A stretch of DNA of 64,000 bases. Source: Hymenolepis diminuta. Its lineage: Eukaryota > Platyhelminthes > Cestoda > Cyclophyllidea > Hymenolepididae. The position numbers and the translations under genes were made by a program. The notes under the pieces are model-generated. The model searched no databases and was not told the origin of the DNA. It saw only the letters and a program-made list of their open reading frames with translations. The stretch's first letter is position 1. Each line of letters opens with the position of its first letter. This document shows positions 1 through 13,600 of the stretch, piece by piece. The stretch is taken from assembly GCA_900708905.1 (NCBI GenBank), contig CAADRB010000011.1:3327168-3391167 (forward strand), in the 5' to 3' direction.

Positions 1-1388
1 CAGATGAACAGATGTCATAGGTTTGAAATTCACTGATTCATAACATCGGTTGATATTGGATTAAATAAAGGTGAATTAATCAGATTTTTTACTTATATGA
101 ACAAAAAACGTTTTAGAACTTGTTAGCTTTATGACTTATTAAAAATCGCAATACTCCTTTGGTATTTTTATCTAATTGGGGAATCCTTTCGAGGTATTCC
201 AGAAAGTTCACGATTTGTTGAACATCGAAAATTAAAGTCCTAAAAATACTTAGAAAGTATAAATATTCTGTCAACCAAAGATATGAAAAGTTCTTGCAGA
301 TATTTTTTATTTTCCATTTTATTTAGTCTAACTGATCTAACTATGATCGGTTTTTGTTTATATTAAAATAATATTTGGAGAGATGTTAGACCTTTCAAAA
401 TCACATTTCCCAAGAAGAGAAGAAAGTAAATTACAATGAATTGTGATTGATGCTTCTTTGTTCCTTTTGCTTTCAATATACTTAGGAACCTAATTCCACT
501 ATTCAGGAGAATATCTTCAATAGATAACTCTTCCCATAAGAGAAGATTTTGCATTTACTTGTATTCCCTTTGTTATATTACACAACTATTTCCAATTCGT
601 TTAGTATCAGAATAAAGCGAATTCCTCAGGTTGCAGACGTTTAATAATTGGGCGGTGCCACCACTCCCATCTTCACAAAGCTAACAAGGCTAAGAATTGA
701 TGAATAAACGTTTTTTTGACACTTATGTATATTGCTAGGGTTTTTTTGAAAACTTTCATTTTAGTATGATTTATTTTAAACTGTGAATCAGCTCAACAAA
801 TGACAACGGTCATTCAGACCAATTAATCATTGTGTTGTTTTACTTTTTCATTGATGTTTATATGCGCAATAGAGTTTGAAACATTATGCGCAGAAGGACC
901 CTGCTAGCTAACCAGCCATATCCTCAGAATAATTAAACAACTGAATGAAATATTACTTCCCAAACATCAGTTTGCATAAATCAGACTTTAAATAATCTAT
1001 ATGGTATTGTATCTTTCCTGTAACACTTAAACAACACTATTTTGGAAGTAAACAATCCCTGGGCCACCCAGGGACGACGAACCAATGTACCATCATAGCT
1101 TATCCATCAACATCAAACACGTTTCGTGCTTGATGATTCTTAAAAAGTTCTCTTTCTCTTCAGCGTTTGCTACCCTTTAAGGCTCTTTTCCTACATGAAG
1201 CTCTATATAAGAAAGGAGATGCCGAAAGAACAAATGTAGGTAATTCTATATTGCATGCTGAGAGTTTTTCATTTTTCCATTCGTGCAAACAAAAAGATGT
1301 TTTTTTAGTTCCTGTCTAAGAAAGCTAATTTAATAATACACCATATCAATGGGGTAATGCTGATTGCAAAAAACCTATTTCACTTTAG
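1..1388. other. Upstream intronic sequence, no exon seen
   Basis: AT-rich sequence with no convincing open frame on either strand. The first exon I can support starts at 1389 in phase 0, and its frame is open back to the acceptor. This stretch is therefore probably intron of the kinesin-like gene, whose earlier exons (motor domain) would lie before the window. Confidence 0.5.
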
Positions 1389-1628
1389 CCTATTCGAAAA
1401 GCGGAGGAGAAAATAGAAACTACACAAGTTCGATCTCCAATGCTTTCTCACCATCGACGGTTCAAAAGTCGTGGTGGACATAAGGCGCCTATTGGAACAA
1501 TTACTAATGAACTTTGGGTGGATGGACCAAATGCGATGACCACTGTGCCACTTAGCCCACGAACTGTGAAGAAGACTTTACATTCGTCTCTCCGAGAGCG
1601 AAGTGATTCAATATCTGAAAGGGAGCAG
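1389..1628 (+). CDS. Kinesin-like gene, exon 1 of those visible
   Basis: Encodes 80 residues, phase 0 to phase 0. The acceptor is cactttag at 1381-1388. An in-frame ATG at 1440 is internal, because the frame stays open back to the acceptor, so I do not take it as the start. The donor is cag|gtgatt. The encoded segment is basic (HHRRFKSRGG) and then carries the motif TNELWVDGP, the main reason to think of the KIF26 tail. It ends in an Arg/Ser/Glu stretch. Confidence 0.7.
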
Positions 1629-4600
1629 GTGATTTGTTATTCTACCGTACCTTAATAATAAATATTTTAACTCGACGTGCATTAACGCTGATCATAATGA
1701 AAACAATATTTTTTTTATTTGCTGTGAATTTGACATACCTTTCCATTGCGGAATAGTGTATTGAACCGATCACATGGACAAAACGGTAAACTTACGGAAT
1801 GTTTATTAACCGAGGAAAATATCTGGAGTTAATGATATTTTTCCCTCTGTTATTTATGGTTATGCAATGCGATTATGCTTTGATGATTTTCAAATAATTT
1901 AGATTCTAAACTTAAATTGATGGCTAGCAGCTATTTTTGGAAGAGAAAAGGTGAAGGAAGTCAGAAAATGCAATACTACTTATTAAATTGAAGATCAATA
2001 ATTTCAAAACTCGGAAACCTATTTACCCAAAGATAGTAATGTTTTATAAGGCTCGTTAGTCAAAATAAATGAAGATCAAATGATCTTTGTAATTTTTTGC
2101 TTTTTTCGTTTCCTTTATAAAATTAATGAACTTGGGAAATCATAGTTTTACTGGTAAGAATGTCAATCTCACATCCTTCACCTTCAACATTATTTGTTCT
2201 ATATTTCCCCATCTGCGTTGATAACGCTCGGTACTTCGAATTGATCATTCGGGATATCTTATAGTTGATGATAATAGCTTCGTGATTGTATTTATCGCTA
2301 GATGACACTTAGAAAGGTAAGTATAAATAAAGCATTCAATTTTATGCATCTCGTTATTCAGTTTTTAGATTATTAGGACCAAACGTAACTTTTAAAACTT
2401 CCTGATCTCAACGGCTAAACCTTCGCTTACTTTAATGTCCTAATTTAGCCACTGATTCTGAAAATAGTATTAAAAGGACCAAAGTGTTTGAATTGGGTTG
2501 TCAATTATTATTTTACAAAGATTTTATTCATGAATTTAATAATATAATGAACCCATTTACATGCTATCTTTTAATAAGAGGTATCCAGAGAAAATTCTCA
2601 TATTAAGTGTGATTTTGTTGAAGCTTAAAGGAATCAAAGATAGTTAAAGGTAAATTTTTATTCAAATTACATTGTTGATTGTACCTCCTATTTCTGATTC
2701 TTCTTCTTCGTTCTCAACTTTCCTAGTATTTTAAATAGACACTTCTTTTAGCCCCTTGATGTTTTCATTTAAAAAAGTATTCCCTAATAACTTTTAGTTT
2801 AAAGGATTTTGCGTAAACTACTTTAGTTTGACACAATTCAAGATGTGAATAACTAATATCGGCATATGAAAACATGGCAAAAAAGGAGACTCTTTTCTCA
2901 TAGATATATGACCGAAAATTTTATCACTAACATAAGGATTAACTTAGGGTTTTCTTCAAATTAGAAACTCAAATCTATTTTCTTAATGATTTCAATTTAA
3001 AATGTTACCTCCATCACAATAATTATAAGATCAATAAAGTTTATGTAGTTGTAGAACAACTTTATGTATAATCAAATTTTCAGAAATTTGAATGGATTTT
3101 GTGTATTATTCTCCAATCCTCTTATTATGACATTATTCTGCTCCCCTCATTAAAAAGCCTAAAGCCACAATTGCAGAGTAAATAGTTGGATTTGTTCCAA
3201 CAGAAACAAAGATTACATAGCTAACAGAATTGCAAAAAATACGCGAGATTACTATCAACTGCTAAGCAGCAGTTGGTGAAATCTTCCGTTATTCTGCATT
3301 GTGCAAATCAAATGGAGATTTCCCCTACAGATAATTCTAAGTAAAATCCGTTAATTGAAAAGAAATGAATACAATGTGCACTTTTTAGAGGTTGGAATAT
3401 TTATTTTATTAGTAATTATCATAATTTTATAAAATAGTTGTCACAGATTAAGTAATAATAATATTTTTTAATGAAGCAATTTAACAGTTATATTTTCTAT
3501 ATAGTAATAATACTTCGTGTCGTTCTTAGTTTAATTTAATTAAGACAGTCTAATTTCCCTTAAATCACAATCCTTTACAACTCAAAGTAATTTTTCATGT
3601 TCAAATTGAGGGTTATTTACTGTCGTCTAGGCAAACTTTTGCTTCACATCAAGATGATTTAATATTTTGAGATTTAATTTTACGACGGAATTAAACTCTC
3701 TTGCTCCGTGTCTCACCGTGTGCACCACCTTGAGAAAATTTGCTTAAACATATGACTGGATGGGATAGGAGTTTGAAATCGAGACTAAAGTCGAGTAAAT
3801 AGCTATACACTCTGAGGAAACTGAGGGTGTGGTTTTTCGTTCCTGACAAAATTACTTAAGACTTAAGATTTCAGTGAAAAGGTAGTTGTTTCGATATGGC
3901 AATATTCTTATCTGTGAAGTGTTCATATTCTAATAGCACTTAGTGAGTGAAATTTATGGATAAATACACTGCACTTTCCTAACCGGAGAATAATTATTTA
4001 AGTATTCCTTAAAAAAGAAACTTAGCTTCAATGTATTTATTATAACGGATGGATTTTATTGGAATGTATTTCTGATTGATGTTCTTAAAATATACGATAT
4101 TATCCATTATGAAACCAACAATGACCTTGCGGTTCTGTTTAAATAAAAAATGGAATAATAAACCGGTTGTGCAGCGATTAACGTGCTTATTTGTGAAATC
4201 AGAAGCTACTCGTTCGATGTCCATTGAGATCGCTCCCCTAAGTGTAATAGTCAACCGTACTGATTAAGTCTGTCTAACAAAGGAGATGACAGAATTTGAG
4301 TTCCTCATCATGGGAGCTCCATAATGCAGCTTTCTTTCTACTCGAGATGAGTGTTGGAATGCTTCTTTCAAAAATGCAGTTCGGAAGTGCAAATCAAATA
4401 GCATGATTTTTGAATAATCGGTAATATCAATATTATATGATTTTTGGTAAGTTCCAGCAATCGGGTTCGTAAAAATGCGAAGGATTGGTGTTGAAATCGG
4501 CCCTAATTTGTTCTTCGTCAATGACTGATTTAATCCTTTTATATTGTTCAAATAAAAAATGGATGTGTCTGCAAATTGTAAACAAATTAACTGATATTGA

Positions 4601-7600
4601 ATAAAACACATCATATGTTCAGTCTGTTCAACTGTTTAAAGTTATCTAGCATTATTTTCGGATTTATTTTGGCCAATGTTTAAAATTCTGCAACATTTTC
4701 TGGTGAATATACACAGGCTTGCTTCAAGGGTACTCCTCATAAATATTCCTAGATCTTTAAACACTCATGAACGAATCATTCTAGGGCAAATATACCGATG
4801 GATTATTACAGAAGTATATGTTTGGATTAATGTAAAGGCAGAAAAGAAATATCATACAAAACTTAAGTTCACGGGTCCAGAGCGTTTTAGGGATTCTTTA
4901 ATAAGGCTACATATTGAGGTGTGTTCTTCTCGAGCTTCATTTCTACAACATGATAATTCAGGATGGTTAGCACAAGGACATACTAGATCGCTCTGTATAT
5001 TGTCCTTTTATAAATGTTATGCTATTAATTGTGTAAAGATAATGCTCACGTTTGCAAATTGATGCCCGAACAAAGTCTACACAAAATCATTACGAATATT
5101 ATTATTATGGGTAAGTGAAAGTCTGCTTGGTCATAGAATATGGGAAATTTAAAGGAAACTGTTGCTAATAGGGAACTATTTCCTTAAATTAATGCTGAAT
5201 TTCTTTAAAGAAATCTGAATGTTGACTTACCATCTGAGTAGATTCATCACTTTAATGAAAACCGCTTTATTATTTTGATTTAATCGTTCGACAGAAATAC
5301 AACGTGATGACTCAAAGCCGCCGAGTTTTTTTCTATTAAGCCTAATCGGTGCAGCATATGATGTTTAATTCCTCAATTTCGATTACTAATACTCTCAACT
5401 CTTTTTAATTCAATTATTTAAATGGCTGTATTCCACAAAGTTGATGTACTATTATTTCACCCAATATCTCCTATTTCGTTTTAGTCTTCTGGCATTCGTA
5501 GACAGAACATTACAACCGAAAAAGGCGTTCCAGATGGAAAGGCTTTCGATAGTCATGAAAACTTTGAGCGTCAAATTGAGTCCCGTATGCGCAAGTTGAA
5601 TTGGTCCAACGATCTGACGGACAGTGCTAAAATTGCTAAACAACTTGAGGCATTAATTACTCCTAAAATTGATCGAAAGGTCAGAATGGGTAAGCGTATT
5701 TACTCAATATAATGTTGCTGAAATCGCTTTTTAGTATATTTCTCCAAATGGAGCAGTTTAAAAAAATTTTCGAGAAAATGCAAATATCTCACACAATGGG
5801 TATTACGTGTGCTCTCAAATCAGGAAATGTAGGAAAAATTCCATTCCTGGTGAAACTTTCGTAAGGGTCATATGTTAAAGGAATTGAATTTATGCACTAC
5901 TGCGTTTAAGTGTTTTTAAACATTTACTTCTAGCTAAGAAATAATATACTCGAAAGAGAATGAACATGGCTTTAAGTAATATTTAAAACTTTTTAGATCG
6001 TTCATTAAACCTAAAAGCATGTAATTAATCAAATAGAAACCTATAGCTGTTAAACTAATCTCTGTCTCGATTCTGATCTGTAATACGGCATAAAAACAAT
6101 ATGGTGGAGGGCAATATTTAGGGCTAATAAAGGAACTTGATTTCAAATGTTTTAAGCTTCAAAAAGACCATTGCATATCCAAATACTATCCCTTAACTAG
6201 TCCATCTTCGAAGGCTTTGCGAGACGATACATATTGCAATCGGATAAACTTCAAGGTGATCGAATTCGAAATCCCAAATTCCTTTGACCAAATTTCTTTG
6301 TTATCCTCCAAAGTTAAAACCTAAAAGCTGCGTTTACCCCAATGTCCACTTCTTTTATAAATAAATGAAGGGTTCTATATTTTAAAGATGAGCAGTCAGT
6401 TAAGTCTTCTCTTTCGATCTACAAACCATCTGAGTTTTAAGTCAACATCATTAATATGGTCATCATCATGGAAGCAAATAATCTTCGGAGGCAATCACTA
6501 GACTTCACAAATGTGCATTAAAATCGTGGCTTCTGTTCATATTTGACCATATTTGTGGAAGTGAAATTTAATACACGATTGTTAACTAAAATAAAAGAGA
6601 GTATAATAATTCGTTTTTGAATAAGTGGCTATTAATATTCATTATATTTATTACAGAAGAATGTCTCACTTTTCAGCAAATCTACTATTCTTGCCAGACA
6701 TGATATTAAACTTCTGCCATCATATGAAGAAAGTTTTTTGAAGGGCTGGGCAAAATAATAGTGTGGTGAATATAGCCTGTAGAAGCCAATAGCTTAATTT
6801 ACTACTCTACTTTAATGACATATTTGTAAACATTTATAACTTACAACTCCTGAAATTTTTTCTCCTTTTTTTCCCTTTCATTTCCATTCAAAATTATTCT
6901 AATTCATTCCATGTACATAAAGAGCTCGAAGTTAAAAGGCTCTCTGAGAACATGCTTTTAAAGTTACTTAAGAGCGTCTCGTGCTCTATCACGGAGTTCT
7001 CTATTTTAATACTCTTTTTTTCCCCTACATTTTAATTAAAAGTTACTTATAGTACTCCTTTTCTTCGACAACATGCGAAATAAAAACATTTAATTAACAC
7101 GTAAAGTTTCATGAAAACGGGAGGTTCTCTTTCAGCAAGTCAATTCCCATTAATATATTCCGAAGTTTGCTTTTAGTGGTTTAGTAAAAAACTTCATAGT
7201 TTATAATGAGCCTGAAGTTAAAATACTTGCTGAGAAGAGGGCGCTCTTTTTTACACCTTCTTTTTGGCCCATAGAATTTAAGAAGCAAATGTTTTTGCTA
7301 AACTTTCCTTCATGGCTGCCTCTAGGACCAATATAAGATTTTCTGTGAAGAAAGCAAAACTAACGTCAATAAAAGAGTGAGGCTTTTTCAACCCCGAAAA
7401 GAATTTCCATTCATTCTGGCGTTTTTACAAGAATTTTATTTGGAGAAGTTTGAGGAGTTACGGCTATTAATGAATGACTATTATATAATTGTTCCCTAAT
7501 TTAATTTGAATACAATCAAGTTAGAAAGCGACATATTTTTTTATCTCCACTGAATAAGTGCATAGTCCCATTAAATGGTTCATAGAAAGCGCTAGTTTTG

Positions 7601-10600
7601 GTTGTGATTTTAACACTCTCGTTATAATAATTTTAATTAGTCTGACAACCGGCATTTATATAGAGACAAATAGAAATACGGGAGATAAGATAGCAATTTT
7701 TCAGTTACTGGTTACTGCTGAACGAGGATATTTTCCTTATCTAACTTCAGAAAGGAAAAATTTTGCGAAAAGTTATACGTTACATGTAATTGTAATTCTT
7801 GAGTTTCTCTTGGCTCCGTTAGGAGTGCCCCGAGTCGGAGAATATGCGTAACTTTGGATTTGAAATCCACTTTGACGGGAAACCGCCAAACAAGCCTAAA
7901 GCAGCAGACTCTATGCCTTATCTCGGAATAAACGATCCTCACAGGTAGTCAGTTCGCCTACTGTTCTTACTGATATGTAAGCTCGCTCTGCTCCTGACAT
8001 CTTGACAGTTAGTTAGGCGACGGTATTTTGACCTTTGACCACTAATTATATGCAACTATACGATTTTGAACGGAATCTTTGTAGCAATAGATGTTTGTAG
8101 CAACTTGGTTATTAACCAGAGTATCATCAAATTTAAAACCGCTTTCTTATTTCTTAAATATGGCAGATTTGACAATGGGAAGGTAATTTAGCGCGCATCA
8201 ACTTTGAGTTCATTTTAATTTAATTTTAAATTTGAGGTAAAATCTCCTAACTTCCATGCGAGCAATAGAGCAATAATATTTTTTGTATACTTTATGAGCT
8301 GCTAAAAATAGTAATTTTGATGTACATGTAGATCTTTCTAATCAAAGTTTGATACATTTAAATTTCAAATGGACATAATCTGATAATTAATCATCATTAA
8401 TTTTCAAGGTGAACCCTTCCGAGAATCAAGGCAACACAAGCAGATTGATCAGACCCAACAAACTGCAAATACCTCCGATTTTCCAACAATGCCGAACTGG
8501 AAATATGATACCTTTTCGGCTATGGCCACAGGTAACATGCGTGGTGTTAAACCTTTTGTGAAGGAATGGGTGGAAAGACAGAATCAAGCGATCGCCAGCT
8601 ATCTCGGTGAACAGGTAAAGTACTAGTAAATTTCTCCTTTTTTGTAATACATGCCTTCATTTGCTTCATTCAATATTCTGTTGTATACGATTGATATAAC
8701 GTTAAATACAGTAAGTGGTTGTTACTTCAAGTCAATTTTAAATGGTGAGAGAGTTTAGAAATTTATTCATGAGCACTGTTAATAATATTAAGCATATAAA
8801 ATCAGTGTTTCTCATATGAAAATTGAATGCTTCGGATTAGTAATCTCCAGATATGTTCCTGATGATGGGTCTTCTAATAGTTCCAATTTACATCTGTTTA
8901 TAGTCGTTATAATATCGTTATATAGTTGTTATATAGAACGACTGCATAATATAATATATTCGTTCTTTATGATAAGGATAGCAATAGTTAACTTCCTGTA
9001 AAACAAAAAAATAAAATTAATAAAAGAGAAAAGAACACAATAAAAAACACGAAATTTACATTCCAATGAGTTCAGAGTTTTTTCCTGAGTCATAATAATC
9101 TGGAGTGAATTTGTGAAGAGTAATAGAACTAGGGAAGTATTTTCAGTAACAGCACTGCCAATGAGTCGCATCATAGAGGATTCCCGCTAGATACCTCGAA
9201 TGCTGCTAGAATTAACGAGTGCAGTCAGCCATTCCCCTCACTGGGTGAACTGATTCACATATCTGTTGATCGAAAGACACTTTCTTTAAAATATCTTTCT
9301 AGCAAAGCTGTCAAATAGATCCTCTTGTTAAATTTGCTAATATAATATCGTTTCTACAAGCAATATATACCATCTTCTGAATGAATAATTAACCACAATT
9401 GTTGCTCACTGGTTTTCGGTTGTGATAATCTTATTAGAAATTTTCATTACACCATTTATCTCTTCCTTATATTACTAACTCCCATTCTAGACCGTGTGTT
9501 AAAATTCATAATGTCAGGTGATTTGGCTACGATATGAAATAATGTTGAAGTCTTGTATAGATAGTCGTATTTCACTATAATCCGCAGACGATAACACACA
9601 CCGCAGAGGAAAAAGAGCAACTCACTAATAATTTATCTGCGTCTCTTTTCCCCCAAGGGAATTTTCAGTCTAACCCTCGATCACCGCTATATCTTCAAAT
9701 ACTTTGCCGCGGTAAACGAATGCATTAGCCATGCGTTACGCGGCATGCTTTACAGTCGCATAGAGAGATATGTATCAATGGGGGTGGTTTAGGTTAGCCC
9801 CGGCTAAGCTGGGCGGTACGGAGTGACGAGGTTGTCTAAAAGGTAGGACTTGTCTCATCACAGGCGGTGACTTGTTTTCGTAGGGTCACGGATATATCTT
9901 GACGCTAAAAGTTTAAATTTTGGACGGTTAAGTGCCATATTTTCATCTGAATTAGACTTAACCTAGCATTAAGTGTGCAAGACCAAAGCTAATCTGATTT
10001 TATCGTTTGCTTAGTTTTGGATAAAGTTTAAAATTTGAGGCATACTTGAATTGTTCGGCTTAATACATTTTTCTAATGCTCGATATTTAAGCAATAATAA
10101 ATTTACTAAATTTCAGCCAATGTCGCCGAAACATGGCAATAAACAACCCCGAGGCACTACAAAGGCGGACGTCCATTTTCACACAACCAATAAGGCTGCT
10201 GAAACACCACAGCCTTCTCGAAAACATAGGTAAGACTTTTTTCCTTCTCTTTCCTGAGTAGGAATTATTTCAGTCGATAGGCGTTAAGATGTAAAGTACC
10301 CATAAAATCTTAATTAAAATGAAATAATTTTTTAAATGTATGATACACAGTGTATATAAGATAGTATTTAACAATATAATATGCGCTCATCAATATATTA
10401 TTCATTCATTAGAAGTTATTTGTTTAACAAGGCATACAATACAGAAATACATTTCAAATTCCATGTTATTTCAGGAATCATGAGAGCAAGAAACAGGCTG
10501 AAGCAGATGATCTGATAATAACACCGAACGATTCTGCCTCTCTTTCTCGAAGTCTTCCACGACATGTAACCCCTGAAATCCTTTGGGCAACTCAACGTCA

Positions 10601-13600
10601 TCCTGTTGACCCAACACCAGACAATTTGAGTCGGGTAGCTCGGTGGGTTGAATCTGTGTCTACACCTGAACAAACTCCTCATGTGATGCCGAAAGGCTGT
10701 TCTAAACATCCCCTTCAACACTCGCTATTGTGTAAAAGTTGTAATAAGACCACTCTCGCTTCCAATCCTCCTAAATCTCCTGAAATTCCTGTTAGAGTGA
10801 ATTCAGCCCCCGCTGCCCGCTTTCGATCTCATCATGGACCTATGGCAATTCATACTATAGAGGAGAGTCAACAAACTCAGCCCGCATCCGTAAAAGCCCC
10901 TTTAGATTCTCGTAAGCCCGATGGTGCTTCTGATCCAGGAATTCACAGGGATAGGTCTTTCGGTTCAATAAGTGGATTGAATACTAATGAAGAAGGTCTA
11001 AAGACATCTCCTATGAGAAAACCTGTGTTGAAGCGTTTTGCTGATCTTTTCGTCTGTTCACCAAGTGCAAATCGAAGACGTCAACACTCCAGTCTTCATC
11101 ATCAACAAGCACAACATGTTAGCAAGATGTGTGTCCCATTCTTCGGAGGAGTTTCAGCAGAGAGTGGAACTAGTGAGTTGGAAAATGAACCCCATGAAGG
11201 AGACCTCTCGATTGATTCTGTTGGAATGCTCTTTACTTCAATGAGTAAAGGAAGTGGCCCTGCGGGAGATGAGAGTCTATTTCTTAAATCAGAGAAAACT
11301 GGTCGAGCAGAGTCTGGTGGAAACCATCGCAATACTGAGAAACATAGCGAAGAAACTCAACTGGGAAGACTTCGGATAAAGGTAGATTGAATATGAATTT
11401 AATTGCCTATGTGAACTTAATACCTAGAATCGAAGTGGTAGTTTCGATTAGTGAAAACGTCCAGCATTGTTTTCGTCATTTACGGAATTTACATTAGTGT
11501 TCACTCGCGAATGTCGCCATTACGTATGTGAGTGACTAGCCCGTTTGTGCAGAAGATGAGTAGACATTGTCGGTGTCATGTCATTTGTCACCCTACCGCC
11601 AAGTCCCACAAACAATCCCTCTCTTCCCGTTCTGTCTCACCTCGTCTCATTCAAAGTTTTAGACCTGGGGAAGGGGAGAAGGGGGATTAACCTCGTTTAC
11701 CGATGGTTCCCTATGATTTTCTGCAGATGTGAATTGTTGTCGCTGGGTTGTTATTATTTGCTGAGAGTAGGAATAGTGTGTACGGGAATTGGGACATACT
11801 AGTGACAGTCTCTCCTAGCCTTTTTTTTCTATTTTCGGACTAAATTTTCTTACCGATAACATAAAATCTGAAAGTAATCAGCTAAAAGTTATTAATCTGA
11901 AGGTAATCCCAATAATGTGAAATAACTTAGATGAATAATCTGGTCTTCCTAAGCCTTTAATGAATCTGGAAATTAAGATCAGAGGACCTGAGGAATATAT
12001 CTAATTACTTGAGCGTGATAATCGATTACGGAAGAAGAGATGGTATTTATGACGCTTCTCTGGTCAGTAACTTCCAACTTAACATGCGTTAGTACAATTT
12101 GAATGTCTATTTTACTGGGTTCCAATTGGGCTTTATCAGGTTGCGACTCCCAAAAATATGTCTCTTTATGAATCTAATTCATTCCAATTCGTACTTGTAG
12201 CTATCTTATATTGGCTACAGTTCGTTATTATCGCCTTGTTTACTAATGACAACTGTATTATTCTTTTACAACAATAGGAACTATTGCTTAATACAAAATG
12301 TATCCTTTACCAGTGCATTGTTATTTCGCTGTCTCAGTGATTGGCAGTTAAAGACATAGATTGTGGTCGTCTATTATTAGCCGTCTGTTTATAGCTAATG
12401 AAGAAAAGAATCTGACAGGTTACATAAAGCAGAAGCATGCAAATCTGAGGGTATTCCGGACCGCTATCTTAATTCAATGATGCTGCCTTCTTTGAAGTTG
12501 AAAATATGGGTTCCTTCAGTTTGTTTAAGCGTGAGAAAATTCTCATCATGAAATACTTGAAATATATATTCACTCATGGGAATATTGATATTGATTGATC
12601 ATTAGATGAGTTTCAGGTGGCATATTAATCTTTAAAGCGGATCGAGAGGTCTCACAAATATCAAAATGACTTCACCATGACCACTCATTCACTAATCTTC
12701 GGATTAAGGCTTCGGAAATATAAATGAAGTGAAGTGAGTGACTCTTCCAGCCATCAACTTTAACTGACAAGCAAATATGTGCTGAATATCGAGGGAATTA
12801 CCTCAAATTATGGCGTTTGAATTTGATAAAATTATGGTATAACAAATGAAGTGTGAACTTGTGTGCATGTGAACAAATAAATGCATTCAGAATTTAAATA
12901 AAGCAGGGCACTTGGTTTCATGATTTAATTATATCGTAGGAAGTAATGAACCAGAACCAGATTGTAGAGGCTAAGACTACAGCTGGCAGCTATCAACAGT
13001 TCCAAAAAGTAGAACACAAAGGGTTGTATAGGCCAAAGTGTATTAAATAAAGCACAATGAGCATTCAAGCAAGTAAGAGGGGGTGAGGAATAGAGGAGAT
13101 GAGAGGAAAGCGCAGGGCCGAAAAATTGACAAGCATGTATCCGCCGTGCTTGGGAGTGGAAGTACAAAGACGGTTTATTGAGTCATTTGGGCAAGGACAC
13201 ACATGTAGTGTGAGTGCGGTGTACTTTTAAATGGAAGAGGACAGTTATGGAGAAAAAGTAGAATTGACAAACTCGATAGATAGGTGAGGATTTGGATCAC
13301 AAGGTCATAAAGGCGAAAAATTGACGTATTTTCATAAAGAATGCCAACAAAGATCGATTTTGGAAAGGCATAGTCAGCCCTTAATCTTCTACTCGAAACC
13401 CCTTTCTGTTTCTTCCCTTAGTGGACTATTTTACTGTTACCCTCTTTAGATGATTTCTCATAATTTTTCACACTGTTATGAGTACTAATTTCAATAACAA
13501 ACGTCTAAATGTTAAATTAGTAAGGCGCATATTAAATAAAATTAAGGTGGTCAGCTGATAAAAGCAACCTTAGAGGTTTCGGCTATTAAATGGGACTGAA

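Noticed and set aside
1440..1655. ATG at 1440 as a gene start and stop at 1655 as its end
   Set aside because: The frame is open upstream to an acceptor at 1388, and a donor at 1629 joins the next exon in phase; it is an internal exon.
4009..5062. Open frames of 81-128 codons on both strands
   Set aside because: They overlap on opposite strands, carry no recognisable motif and lie within a well-supported intron.
7558..7942. Overlapping 97- and 76-codon frames on opposite strands
   Set aside because: No family resemblance and no splice context; intronic chance frames.
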